Assembly (NCBI GenBank): GCA_005778225.1
Contig: SXPC01000157.1
Location: 1 to 42,451, forward strand
Direction: 5' to 3'
Source: Planctomyces sp.
Lineage (GTDB): Bacteria > Planctomycetota > Planctomycetia > Planctomycetales > Planctomycetaceae
Length of the DNA: 42,451 nucleotides
Position numbers and translations under genes: made by a program. Below, in pieces: positions 1 to 8,288 of the stretch. The notes under the pieces are model-generated. The model saw only the letters and a program-made list of their open reading frames with translations, searched no databases and was not told where the DNA came from. Numbering within the stretch: the first letter of the stretch is position 1; each line of letters opens with the position of its first letter.

Positions 1-1100
1 CGGACATACTCGGAAAGATTTCCACCATCGATCCCTTGGATGACGGCAATGATATTGGAGGGGGCAGCGAGGGTAAATTTATAGACATCAATGTCATTTG
101 TCTGGGCGACATTCTTGATGGGAGCAGCGCCTGAAGTGAGAGTGGCAGCCGTTGCAAAAGTGCTTCCAACGTCGGTTGATTCTGTGATCTCGGCGGTATT
201 CAGGCTGATCTGATAAGCCGTGTTGTCATAGTCTTCGTTATTATCAGGCGTTGTGATCCAGATGAAATAGGTACCCGCTTCAAGAGCTTCGTTGATGATC
301 AGTCCGGCACCGGTCACGTAGTCGAAAGTTTCCAGAGAATCGTTGTTGTTCGGAGAGCCATCACCGCTGAAGTCACGGAAGAGTTGGACGCGAACATGTT
401 CGGAAAGATTGGTTCCATCGATCCCCTGAATCGAGGCAATGATATTAGACGCGGCGGTGAGAGTGAACTTGTAAACGTCGGTATCGTTGGTACGAATAAC
501 ATCTTGAAGAGCGCCTGCGCCCGATACTAATGTTGTGGCGGTACCAAAGTTCGATCCAGCGTCTGATCCAAATGTTGAACCAGCGGCAACTTCAAGAGAA
601 TAGTTTTGGACTGTGGCACTCGAGTTATAGATACGGATATAATATGTACCGGCGCTGAGAGCTTCTGAAAGACTTGCTTCAGGGTTGACGTTGATGCTTT
701 CAAGCAACTCGTAGTTATCCAGATTAAGGTTACCGTCTCCTTCGAAATAAAGCTGGAGTATCGTATTTTGTGTCAGTCCGGCGAGGTGAACCGCAACATT
801 TGTGTTGCCGGTAATCGTGAACTTATAAACGTCTACCATGTCCGCGCTACTGAGGGACCCGTTGAGGGATTGTGGTGCGGTTGTTCCCGTCAGATTTCCG
901 AAGTCACCTGCAGTGCTGATGGTATTGTTTGGGTCACTGTCTGTCGCGCTGAGGAGAATTCGGGGCTCGAGTGCGATGTCAGCTGTAGTATGAGGAGTTG
1001 TATTGCGAAGAGAACGGCGTCTGGCTGTTTGATGAGCAACAGCATAAAGAACTGTATGAGAGAGTTTTTTTCTAAGATCAGCGAGAGATGGAAGCAGCAT
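1..1100 (-). CDS. LEPR-XLL secreted/surface protein with PPC-like repeats (3' end beyond window)
   Basis: This is the 5' part of a large gene that runs off the left edge; 366 codons are open with no stop. The ATG at 1098-1100 follows an in-frame TAA and an AGGG ribosome-binding site. The N-terminus is basic and carries the motif LEPRILLSA at residues 44-52, the hallmark of the LEPR-XLL domain found at the start of giant planctomycete surface proteins. Three copies of a beta-sandwich unit follow, each with a core like DVYKFTLTA, starting near residues 90, 208 and 338. They resemble bacterial pre-peptidase C-terminal (PPC) domains. The last two are spaced exactly 390 bp and are very similar in DNA as well as protein, suggesting recent duplication. 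It is probably exported and surface-bound; the ligand is unknown. Domain naming is from family knowledge; localisation is inferred. Confidence 0.85.
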   Translation of the reverse strand, partial: MLLPSLADLRKKLSHTVLYAVAHQTARRRSLRNTTPHTTADIALEPRILLSATDSDPNNTISTAGDFGNLTGTTAPQSLNGSLSSADMVDVYKFTITGNTNVAVHLAGLTQNTILQLYFEGDGNLNLDNYELLESINVNPEASLSEALSAGTYYIRIYNSSATVQNYSLEVAAGSTFGSDAGSNFGTATTLVSGAGALQDVIRTNDTDVYKFTLTAASNIIASIQGIDGTNLSEHVRVQLFRDFSGDGSPNNNDSLETFDYVTGAGLIINEALEAGTYFIWITTPDNNEDYDNTAYQISLNTAEITESTDVGSTFATAATLTSGAAPIKNVAQTNDIDVYKFTLAAPSNIIAVIQGIDGGNLSEYV

Positions 1101-1294
1101 CGACTTGGCCCTTTACTCGTGACACGTTCTTGGAAGCAATTAGGAGGTCTGGGAGGGTTGTGACGAATGTCCTGCCAGGCCGACATGTCGTAGATAGTGC
1201 CTATCTGATTACGAGTGGTCAAGCGGATAGATTTAAATTGCGTTAATTTTCTGCAATTAAAACACTTCAGCGATTACTCTGCGCAGCGCGCATT

Positions 1295-1329
1295 AAAAAA
1301 CACGCCGCGGCAACCGGGGCGTGTTTTTT
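1295..1329 (-). terminator. Rho-independent terminator of the HTH-receiver gene
   Basis: On the minus strand a GC-rich hairpin (six-pair cacgcc/ggcgtg stem plus inner CGG/CCG pairs) is flanked on both sides by runs of six A/T. It lies about 55 bp past the stop of the regulator at 1383. The A and T runs make it potentially bidirectional. Confidence 0.8.
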
Positions 1330-1382
1330 ATGGTCATGCTGTGGTCTTTGAGGCTCCCTTGAGGAAAAGAGCCTGTTGGGAC

Positions 1383-1955
1383 TTAGGCGAGTTGCTTGCG
1401 TCGGGCGACGAGAGTCCGGACGCGTTCTGCCAGCAGAGCGGCGTCGAACGGTTTGCGGAACGTCTCGTTGAAGAGAGTACGGTCGAAGCCGATTGCGTTG
1501 TCGTCATCGCTGAGCAGGCCAACGAGGACGGTTTCGGCGTAGTCGGTGTTTTTCTTCAGGTTCTGAGCGATCATCAGGGCCTCCTGGCGTCCCATGGCGA
1601 AGTCAATAATGACTGCGTCAGGGTGCAGGGCTTCAGCCTGAATCCCGGCTTCAAAGCCAGAAGCTGCGGTTTCAATTTTGAATTCATCGGCTGAGATGAA
1701 TTCTGACAGGCCCATGCGGACTTGTGGATCGACTCCGACGAGGAGCATTTTGCCCATCGCTTCGTCTTCCAGCTCGCCCAGGGGCATGCCGTGTTCTTTC
1801 AAAAAGCGAATCAAATGTTCGCGTGGAATCCGGCGGTCTTGTGAGCCTGGAATCCGGTAGCCTCGGAGTCGTCCTGAATCGAACCATTTTGACACGGTAC
1901 GAGGGGCGACTTTACATATCTTAGCTACCTGGCCAGTCGTGAAGATCGTCCTCAT
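1383..1955 (-). CDS. HTH DNA-binding / receiver-domain response regulator
   Basis: The protein has 190 residues. Residues 1-60 form an excisionase/MerR-like helix-turn-helix (TTGQVAKICKVAPRTVSKWF and a basic wing). Residues 68-185 form a CheY-like receiver with Asp118 in IIDFA and Lys168 in FRKPF. The usual acidic pair at the end of strand 1 is reduced to one Asp (VGVD), so phosphorylation may be weak or altered. The order, DNA binding first and receiver second, is the reverse of most response regulators but recurs in planctomycetes. The ATG at 1955 has a GGAGAAG site six bases upstream; a TTG five codons earlier is less likely. The hairpin at 1295-1329 ends transcription. No histidine kinase is adjacent. 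The regulon is unknown. Confidence 0.85.
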   Translation of the reverse strand: MRTIFTTGQVAKICKVAPRTVSKWFDSGRLRGYRIPGSQDRRIPREHLIRFLKEHGMPLGELEDEAMGKMLLVGVDPQVRMGLSEFISADEFKIETAASGFEAGIQAEALHPDAVIIDFAMGRQEALMIAQNLKKNTDYAETVLVGLLSDDDNAIGFDRTLFNETFRKPFDAALLAERVRTLVARRKQLA

Positions 1956-1988
1956 TGCGGGCTTCTCCAATCACGTAAAGTGGTCATC

Positions 1989-2009
1989 CACAGGGAGGCG
2001 GGCCCTGTG
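1989..2009. promoter_or_regulatory. Perfect 7-bp inverted repeat upstream of the HTH-receiver gene, possible operator
   Basis: CACAGGG and CCCTGTG are separated by 7 bp and lie 34 bp upstream of the regulator start at 1955. Its position suits an operator, perhaps autoregulatory, but only position and symmetry support this. Confidence 0.3.
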
Positions 2010-2857
2010 CATACTCACCCCGTCAACGATCGATGGTCGGCTATCCTAGCCCTTGGGTCCGTGGCAAACACCACCGTACTTATGGTTCGGGGCCATCTCA
2101 GGGTTTGTTATAAACGTAGTTGCCGCTTGAACGTTACAGCGCGGGAGCCGTAACGAAGGGGTTGCCTCAACATGACGTACAGCTGCGACGGTCTTCAGTC
2201 AGAAGGTCATATTCTTGCCGAATACGTTTCTGATTGATGTCGCACGATGGTCCACTCACAAAGCGTTCCACCGCCAAGTTAGAACTTTCTTCTTTTTGGC
2301 CGAAACCTCGAGAAAAAAGGGCGGGGGATGCGGACCAGACAGCGCAATGGCATCTTGCACTCTTCGCGGATCGTCCTCAATGTCCATTCCCCCCTAACAA
2401 CGGTCCTCGCCGGAGCGAGCGATCACTTCCCTGTAATCATTGGGCAGCGAATCCAAGGTGGTTTCGTTGCCAACCGTCTGACCTATATATTCGGCGTAAG
2501 TGTGTCGCAAAATTTAGCATGATTTGAATAAGCGCCGTTTTGGGTGCCAAGCTTACCTGCGGGATGTCAATATCATCCGTTATAACCGTTACAGCTTTGC
2601 AAGATGTGGACAGCTTACCACCCGGAACTTCGGCAGAACCGCAAGCAGACTGAGTTCTGGCGTCGAAATCCCGGGAATCTCAATTGACGGTGATGATATG
2701 GTTGAACTTCGATGCGAAACGGGGGAGACTGACTCAGACACTGCTCACCGGTGAAAGGATGAGCAAATTGTCAAAATGACATCGAAATTGTTGAGGTGGC
2801 TGCCTGGGATGCAATCGGGTGGCTGAACCGAGTCCACGAAGTATCCAGGAGACCAGG
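2010..2857. other. Long intergenic region without a recognisable gene
   Basis: About 850 bp separate the divergently transcribed regulator and secreted protein. Several short frames of 60-97 codons overlap each other; none has a good ribosome-binding site, family motif or planctomycete-like composition. I recognise no RNA gene, repeat or insertion sequence. It may be decayed coding sequence or an unrecognised non-coding RNA. Confidence 0.5.
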
Positions 2858-3562
2858 ATGAGACTGCGCTTGATCGTTGGGGTAGCTGTGATGTTTGCGA
2901 TGGGGTTTGCCGGTCAGGTCGACCTGGCAGCTGGGGAAAAGGTGAAAGTCCACGCGGACTTTTCCAAGGGACTGGACGGGTGGCAACCAACGGATACGAC
3001 GATCTGGGAATCGAAGAAGCTCGACGACGGGACGTCGGTTGCGTATGTCAAAGGGCAGTCGAAGGACTATCAGCCGAAGTTTCGCAGTCCGCACTCGATC
3101 CTCTTAAAGAAGGATCTGGTGCTGGGGTCGTTTACGTTGACTGCAAAAGTCAAGACGACCCAGACTTCCCGGGCTCACCGCGACCTGTGTGTCTTCTTCG
3201 GGTGGCAGGATCCGGAACACTTCTATTATGTGCATAACGCCGAGCAGACCGACCCGGCTGCGAATCAGGTTTTCATCGTCAATGAAGCCCCGCGAATCCT
3301 GATTACCGAATCAGGCGACAACGGGACCAAGTGGGGGCAAGACGAGTGGCACGACATTAAACTGGTCCGTGATGTCGAGAGCGGGCTGATCGAGATGTAC
3401 TTCGATGATATGGAGAAGCCGAAGAAGGTCGCTCACGATAAGAAATTTACGTGGGGCGCGGTTGGCATCGGGACGTTTGATGACCACGGGTACTTTAAGG
3501 ATGTGGTGATTGAGGGAGAGGTTGTGGAGAAGGAAGTGAAGCTGCCGGTGGCGGCGAAGTAG
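2858..3562 (+). CDS. Secreted concanavalin-like (LamG / DUF1080-type) domain protein
   Basis: The 234-residue product begins with a signal peptide (MRLRLIVGVAVMFAMGFAG, cleavage near residue 26). The rest is one predicted beta-jelly-roll: it opens with an 'FSKGLDGWQ' segment, contains 'VFFGWQDPEHFYYVH' in the middle, and ends with 'GAVGIGTFDDHGYFKDVVI'. This is the pattern of laminin-G/concanavalin-like sugar-binding domains (the 3-keto-disaccharide hydrolase, DUF1080 type) abundant in planctomycetes. The ATG at 2858 has AGGAG six bases upstream; a GTG 13 codons earlier would spoil the signal peptide. It stands alone, so the substrate cannot be inferred. The secreted location is well supported, the enzymatic role is not. 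Confidence 0.75.
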   Translation: MRLRLIVGVAVMFAMGFAGQVDLAAGEKVKVHADFSKGLDGWQPTDTTIWESKKLDDGTSVAYVKGQSKDYQPKFRSPHSILLKKDLVLGSFTLTAKVKTTQTSRAHRDLCVFFGWQDPEHFYYVHNAEQTDPAANQVFIVNEAPRILITESGDNGTKWGQDEWHDIKLVRDVESGLIEMYFDDMEKPKKVAHDKKFTWGAVGIGTFDDHGYFKDVVIEGEVVEKEVKLPVAAK

Positions 3563-3720
3563 GTCATTTGAGGCGAGCGGGTGGGAGCAAGGAGTTCACT
3601 CTCGTCGAAGAGACGAGAGTGAACGACGCGGTAGTCTTCTCAGTTAAGAACCCGCTGTCTTCTTTCTTCAGTTGAGCACATCGTTTTCATAGAAAGAATT
3701 AGAGAAAGAATCGAAGGGAA

Positions 3721-4353
3721 ATGGGAACGCGCGATTGGTTTCGTAAACAGACTTGGAAGAACGCCGATCAAATTGATTTCAATACTCGTCTCGCGCGGGC
3801 CCGTGCGTCGAATCGCTCACAATATCTCCGCGTTCAGGCTGCGACCTTGGCTGAAGTCGGATTGCATGCCAATGCTTTAGAGCTTCTCGATCGGTATTTT
3901 CAGACGCATCAGGATAGTATTGATCTGGCACAAGCCTGGTTGCAAAGAGCGGAATCGTCTGCTGCATTGGGAAATATTGAGAGTGCGGTCGAAGCCTATC
4001 GGATGTCTCTGCAGGCACAGCGAATACTCCCGAATGTTCAGACGAATGCTTGGTTGAACTATCCTTGGTTTGTTTTGGAGAACGAACTTGAGCGGCTTTA
4101 CGCTGAAGCGATGGAAGTCCTTTCAGAATTTCAATGCCCGTTGTTATTTCCGATTCAGGAATACCGTTACTATGGTTCGCTGGCATTGCTAGAGCAATGG
4201 GTAGGTCGTCTTGAGTCTGCGATGATGCATGCAAGGAATGCGATCGAAGCTTCAGAGCAAACCCATTCAAAATTTCCAAGGCACACAACCCTCGGGCTAG
4301 TCTCTTCAAATGTGAGCCAATTGCACCATCGATTGGTTTCGTTGGTTTCGTAG
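3721..4353 (+). CDS. Tetratricopeptide-repeat-like cytoplasmic protein
   Basis: The 210-residue protein has no signal peptide or membrane segment. It opens with GTRDWFRKQTW and is all alpha-helical, with TPR-like helix pairs: about residues 38-64 (ATLAEVGLHANALELLDRYF), 68-100 (AWLQRAESSAALGNIESAVE) and 150-176 (YYGSLALLEQWVGRLESAMM). The family recurs as a lone TPR protein of unknown function, so a scaffold role is only a guess. An AAGGGA ribosome-binding site lies just before the ATG. The TAG stop at 4351-4353 is part of a GTAG that begins a palindromic repeat (see 4350-4476). Confidence 0.65.
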   Translation: MGTRDWFRKQTWKNADQIDFNTRLARARASNRSQYLRVQAATLAEVGLHANALELLDRYFQTHQDSIDLAQAWLQRAESSAALGNIESAVEAYRMSLQAQRILPNVQTNAWLNYPWFVLENELERLYAEAMEVLSEFQCPLLFPIQEYRYYGSLALLEQWVGRLESAMMHARNAIEASEQTHSKFPRHTTLGLVSSNVSQLHHRLVSLVS

Positions 4354-4476
4354 TGTGGGTCAAGTCTCTGCGCAACCCACCATGAACTTGCAATAGCGTC
4401 AGCTCGCGATGGATTACTATGATCGCAGGCTAGGCCCCTGATGCCCAAAATGGGTTGCGCAAAGCGTTAAACCATC
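4350..4476. repeat. REP-like inverted pair (GTAG-TGTGGGT type)
   Basis: The left unit begins GTAGTGTGGGT and folds through GTGGGT/ACCCAC. The right unit from about 4448 (TGGGTTGCGCAAAG) matches the reverse complement of the left (TGGGTTGCGCAGAG). The pair fills most of the gap before the next gene, and its first bases supply the stop codon of the TPR gene. Confidence 0.55.
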
Positions 4477-4506
4477 CCTACCTGACTCTGGTGTCGGCTG
4501 ATTTAC

Positions 4507-4788
4507 GTGAAAAAGACGGTCGAGAAAGAACCGATTTCGTGGTACGACAAGTTCATTCCTGCCGTGATCACGACGGGTGTCCTGATGATCTTTGTGGGGA
4601 CGATGTACGCTGCCGGGGCCGAGAACCACGGGGGGCCGCCACCTCCTTATCATGAGACGATGTTTCACAAGCGGATCGGGATTGGGGTTCTACTGGCGGG
4701 TGCGGTGGTTGCGACGGTCGGGCCTGCGGTGTTGATGGTGGTGAAGTACAGCGCCAGAAAGCGGACGGGCGATCCTCGAGGAAAGTGA
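4507..4788 (+). CDS. Small two-span inner-membrane protein, function unknown
   Basis: The 93-residue product has two hydrophobic segments: residues 17-36 (FIPAVITTGVLMIFVGTMYA) and 57-79 (IGIGVLLAGAVVATVGPAVL). A short His/Gly/Pro-rich loop (HGGPPPPYH) joins them, and the tail is basic. It starts with GTG and the ribosome-binding site is weak, so expression may be low or coupled. I do not recognise a named family. It could be a lineage-specific envelope protein. The coding call rests on the clean membrane topology. Confidence 0.6.
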   Translation: MKKTVEKEPISWYDKFIPAVITTGVLMIFVGTMYAAGAENHGGPPPPYHETMFHKRIGIGVLLAGAVVATVGPAVLMVVKYSARKRTGDPRGK

Positions 4789-4885
4789 AGTCGTGCCGTT
4801 TTTCTTCCAATCGTGGGAATCGCTGCTTGTACTACCAGCCCTTTGGGCTTCATAATCGAAGTTGAAGAGGAAGGAGATCGTAGTT

Positions 4886-5569
4886 ATGGCCGTGATGATT
4901 GAGCGAGATCAACGTGTTTTGCCGTTTCAGAACGGGGATGTTGTGCCCAAAGAGCGGTTCATTGAAACGCTGGAGGGGATCGGTGATGTTGTTGGTGTCG
5001 AGTTGCTGGAAGGGATGGTTTTCGTGTCGCCACCGATTCGCTTTTTTGAACATAGTGAACCGCAGTTTTTGATGACTCGCTGGCTGTCGGAGTATTATGA
5101 GCGAACGCCGTTTCTCAAGATCGGGCCGACGACGTCCATCGACCTGGCAGGGCAGAATGTGCCGGAGCCGGATGTGTGCATGTTTCTGCTTCATCCGGAA
5201 CTGGGTGGCTGCCGGATCAATGAAAAAGGGATGGTGCAGGGGATTCCGGAACTGGTGGTTGAGATTGCAGCGAGCACGATCAGCAAAGATCTGCATATCA
5301 AGAAGCGGGTTTATCAGTCGGCTGGGATTCCCGAGTACGTCGTCTGGCGGACCGAGCAGAATGCGATTGACTGGTTCATTCTGCGCGAGGGGAGTTACGA
5401 GCGATTAGTCAGTGCTGACGATGGTTTCTTCAAGAGTGAAGTCTTTCCTGGGTTGTGGTTGGATAGCGACGCCATGGTGCGAGGTGATTTAATGAAGGTT
5501 CTTGATGTCAGTCGCCTGGGATTGGGGACAGGCGAGCATCAGAAGTTTGCTGAGACGTTGAAAAAATAG
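4886..5569 (+). CDS. Uma2-family (DUF820) PD-(D/E)XK endonuclease-like protein
   Basis: The 227-residue protein matches the Uma2/DUF820 fold. An N-terminal LEGMVFVSPP strand pair is followed by VPEPDVCMF with Asp96, the core PELVVEIAAST with Glu126, and the helix DLHIKKRVYQSAGIPEYVVW with Lys139/140. These are the positions of the PD-(D/E)XK metal-dependent nuclease core. The usual 'EVLS' after the catalytic Glu is 'EIAAS' here. Such genes are expanded in planctomycetes and cyanobacteria and their roles are mostly unproven. The ATG at 4886 has AAGGAG about ten bases upstream; an in-frame TTG at 4862 is less likely. No partner gene is obvious. Confidence 0.85.
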   Translation: MAVMIERDQRVLPFQNGDVVPKERFIETLEGIGDVVGVELLEGMVFVSPPIRFFEHSEPQFLMTRWLSEYYERTPFLKIGPTTSIDLAGQNVPEPDVCMFLLHPELGGCRINEKGMVQGIPELVVEIAASTISKDLHIKKRVYQSAGIPEYVVWRTEQNAIDWFILREGSYERLVSADDGFFKSEVFPGLWLDSDAMVRGDLMKVLDVSRLGLGTGEHQKFAETLKK

Positions 5570-5659
5570 ATCCTGTTTCCATCGGACTGTCGAAACCTTT
5601 CACCTCTGTTCGACCATCTGCAATCGGTCATTTCTTATTCATCACTCTGGAGTTCGCGC

Positions 5660-6076
5660 ATGTTTGTGAACAGTTATCTGTTTTTTGGGGGCAAGGCGGA
5701 GGAAGCGATTGCGTTTTATGAGAAGGCGGCGGGGGCTCATCGGGGGATGGTGATGAAGTTTCGGGACTCGCCTGATTTGAGTTCGGTCCCGCCGGGGATG
5801 GGGGAATATGTGATGCACGGGGAGTTTCGGCTGGGGGAGACGATGGTGTTCGTCTCGGATGGGCAGTCGTTGATGGAGAAGCCGAAGTTTGACGGGTTTG
5901 CGTTGACGATCACGACGAAGACGAAGGAAGAGACGGAGTCGGTTTACAACGGGTTACTCGAGGGGGGCGAGGTGATGATGCCGCTGTCGCAGACCTTCTT
6001 TTGTCCGCTGTTCGGGATGCTGACCGATCGATTCGGGGTGCACTGGATGGTGATGATGGAGTCACAGGGGATGTAA
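5660..6076 (+). CDS. PhnB-like VOC (glyoxalase/bleomycin-resistance fold) protein
   Basis: The 138-residue protein begins with the family signature SYLFFGGKAEEAIAFYEKA and ends with FGMLTDRFGVHWMVM, as in PhnB/YjdN-type VOC proteins. These use a beta-alpha-beta-beta-beta fold with a metal or ligand site. The substrate is not predictable; the family has been annotated as 3-demethylubiquinone methyltransferase-like, which is not functional evidence. A GGAG site lies seven bases before the ATG. The gene is very rich in GGG and GGA glycine codons compared with its neighbours. It stands alone. Confidence 0.85.
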   Translation: MFVNSYLFFGGKAEEAIAFYEKAAGAHRGMVMKFRDSPDLSSVPPGMGEYVMHGEFRLGETMVFVSDGQSLMEKPKFDGFALTITTKTKEETESVYNGLLEGGEVMMPLSQTFFCPLFGMLTDRFGVHWMVMMESQGM

Positions 6077-6190
6077 CGAATACGAGGAAGAATCTTCTTG
6101 TATTGATGATTGGCAATCGCCATGTTGGAAGGAAGGATTAATTCCCTGCGCTTGGCGAGGCCTTTTGCATCTCAAACGGAGGATCGACAG

Positions 6191-6643
6191 ATGGCGAGAA
6201 TGACTGTCCGGGGAAGCGTCTTAGCGATCGTTGCTGTGGTGATTGCTCAAGTCGTTTGGGCGGGGGGTGTTGATACTCAGGAGGGTGCGGACGAAGTGAC
6301 TCTGGAGTCGGTTCCGCCAGTTGTCGTGAAGACCGTGCCGGAAGCCGGGGCTGCGGGAATTGACCCGGCGACGAAGTCGATCAAGGTGACATTCAGTAAG
6401 CCGATGATGGATCAGAGCTGGTCTTGGTCGACGGCTTCGAAAGAGACCTTCCCGACATTGGAGGGGAAGCCGAAGTATGAAGCGGATGGCAAGACGTGTG
6501 TTGTGGACGTGAAGCTGGAGGCGGGCAAGACCTATGCAGTCTGGCTGAACAGCGGCAAGTTTCGCAACTTTAAAGACAAAGAGGGGCGACCGGCTGTGCC
6601 TTATCTTCTTGTCTTTAAGACGGGTGATGCGCCTGCAAATTGA
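6191..6643 (+). CDS. Secreted bacterial Ig-like (Big_5-type) domain protein
   Basis: The 150-residue product starts at an ATG with GGAGG eight bases upstream; an earlier frame-open start would place 27 residues before the signal peptide. Residues 1-26 are a signal peptide (VLAIVAVVIAQVVWA). The mature part is one Ig-like domain with the Big_5 pattern TVPEAGAAGIDPATKSIKVT, then FSKPMMDQSWSW and a closing YAVWLNSGKFRNFKD. Such domains occur singly as small exported proteins or attached to enzymes. The stop is directly adjacent to that of the convergent bestrophin gene, so no intergenic base remains. Confidence 0.75.
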   Translation: MARMTVRGSVLAIVAVVIAQVVWAGGVDTQEGADEVTLESVPPVVVKTVPEAGAAGIDPATKSIKVTFSKPMMDQSWSWSTASKETFPTLEGKPKYEADGKTCVVDVKLEAGKTYAVWLNSGKFRNFKDKEGRPAVPYLLVFKTGDAPAN

Positions 6644-7561
6644 TCAGGCCGATTCGCGGACGAGGGCAGGGATCGTCTCGGGGGGATTGATGGCGCGGAG
6701 GTTGGTATCGATCGTCTTGGAGATTTCGTCCAGGGGGAGATGGTTGAGGCTGCGTTTGCTGAACGGATCCTGCAGGGTCTCGCCGATGTGGTCGAGGGAG
6801 ATTAGAGGGTAAGCCACGAGCATCGTCACCAGGGGAATGATCCAGATGATCTCGACACGGTGCAGCAAGGCAAACGGCAGCGTGAGCAGGAAGAACATGA
6901 TGAATCGTCTGATGCTGATGCTGTAGGCACTGGGGAGTGGGGTTTTCAGAATCCGCTCGCAGCCTCCGATGTGATCGATCAACTGAGCACGTTGAGTGTC
7001 GATCTGGAGGAAGGCGAAGGAATCCATTTTATGACGAATGCGCGCCTCTTGAAGGAGGGCGGCCATCTTGCCGGCGACGAAGCTGGGCATGTGCTGGGCG
7101 TTGCGAAGTTCATCAAGTCCATCTTTGCCGACAACGGCTTCCAGGTCACTCCCGGCTCGTTCGCCTCGCAGGCTGTTTCGGCAGACAAATGGGAAGGCGA
7201 TGGCCCAGGAGGTAAACTCGTCACGCCAGCGTTGATCGTCGGGTCCGAAGTTGACGGCGTTGATCACGAGGTTACGCGACTGGTTGACGATCCCTCCCCA
7301 AAGCTTGCGTGACTCCCACCAGCGTTCATAGCCGGCGTTGGTCCGCAAAACCAGGAGGAGACCGAGGATGGCTCCGGCCAATTCGTGCGGGGCGACTTCC
7401 AGTCCCAGGCGTGTCTGGAACATCGATTCATACCAGGTCGAAAGCAGACAGACGAGATAGGCCAGGATTCCGATGATGAACACATCAATGGCGACGAGGG
7501 GCGTCGCAGAGCCTCGCAGGGCAATTGAGTCTCGCCAGAAATTTCCGCTTCGTTGGTGCAT
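6644..7561 (-). CDS. Bestrophin-family (UPF0187/YneE-type) ion channel
   Basis: The 305-residue membrane protein has hydrophobic helices near residues 21-42, 58-75, 218-235 and 240-258. It carries the bestrophin hallmarks: the RTNAGYERWWESRKLWGGIV segment after the second helix, and a C-terminal 'YPLISLDHIGETLQDPFSKR' in which the acidic and Pro-Phe residues correspond to the family DPF region. Bacterial homologues form pentameric cation- or anion-selective channels in the inner membrane. The ATG at 7561 lacks a clear Shine-Dalgarno sequence. It converges on the Ig-like gene, with the two stop codons abutting as TGATCA. Confidence 0.9.
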   Translation of the reverse strand: MHQRSGNFWRDSIALRGSATPLVAIDVFIIGILAYLVCLLSTWYESMFQTRLGLEVAPHELAGAILGLLLVLRTNAGYERWWESRKLWGGIVNQSRNLVINAVNFGPDDQRWRDEFTSWAIAFPFVCRNSLRGERAGSDLEAVVGKDGLDELRNAQHMPSFVAGKMAALLQEARIRHKMDSFAFLQIDTQRAQLIDHIGGCERILKTPLPSAYSISIRRFIMFFLLTLPFALLHRVEIIWIIPLVTMLVAYPLISLDHIGETLQDPFSKRSLNHLPLDEISKTIDTNLRAINPPETIPALVRESA

Positions 7562-7667
7562 GGTGAGGTAGGAACTATCAGGTGGGGAATCGGTGAGACG
7601 AATGAAAGGTCAGTCGACGGTTCGACTTTTGATCCTAAGCAGCAGTCTGTCGTGGTTCAAGACCCGA

Positions 7668-8102
7668 TCAGGCGTTTCCGCTGACATGACGATCGTGTCG
7701 ATTTGTGAGTCCCTGAACAATCTCTTCATTGGCTGGGAAGACGGGATAGTCACCTAGTTGAGAGAGGGGTGTCCAGAAAAAGGGGGCCGTCGGTGGTGGG
7801 AGGGGCTGGTCGTCATAGGGTTCTGGGGAGAGTCGACATTCCCAGAATTCGATATCGAGAGTGCGAACATTATAACGATGCTGTTTGGCAATCATTAAGG
7901 CGACTGGTTCGACATCGAGTCCGGTTTCTTCGAGGCATTCACGCAAGGCTGCCTGCTTGTGAGTCTCGCCGTACTCGCATTTTCCGCCCGGAAACTCGAA
8001 GATCGGGTCGGGGCGTGAGGGGAGATTCCGCGGACCGATTAAACAGTGACCGCGAGCAATGACGACAGCGATGCCGACGCGACGAAGCTCGTTGTGGTGC
8101 AT
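7668..8102 (-). CDS. NUDIX hydrolase, MutT-like
   Basis: The 144-residue protein contains a complete Nudix box at residues 40-62: GKCEYGETHKQAALRE, then CLEETGLDV, fitting GX5EX7REUXEEXGU. An N-terminal RRVGIAVVIARG strand and a late WTPLSQLGDYPVFPANEEIV segment match MutT-type enzymes. These hydrolyse oxidised or non-canonical nucleoside diphosphate-linked substrates with Mg2+, for example 8-oxo-dGTP. The substrate is inferred only from overall resemblance. The ATG at 8102 is preferred over an upstream TTG at 8126 because the conserved region starts right after it. It is transcribed toward the bestrophin gene. Confidence 0.88.
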   Translation of the reverse strand: MHHNELRRVGIAVVIARGHCLIGPRNLPSRPDPIFEFPGGKCEYGETHKQAALRECLEETGLDVEPVALMIAKQHRYNVRTLDIEFWECRLSPEPYDDQPLPPPTAPFFWTPLSQLGDYPVFPANEEIVQGLTNRHDRHVSGNA

Positions 8103-8288
8103 TGGAATTCTTCTGTGGTCGATCAAGACGGGAAGACGACTCTATCACACTCCGTACGCGTGGGCACGGTCAATCCCGAAGGAAAAGCGGTGTTCGGGAC
8201 AAAGTTACAAATAAGAAGTGTAACGTGAATTGTGATTGACGAAATCGGTTACGTGTTCTTGTCGGAAGAATATCTTCGCGTTCCGAAC

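Noticed and set aside
1..500. CRISPR-like tandem repeat
   Set aside because: The 390-bp spacing and open reading frame show duplicated protein domains.
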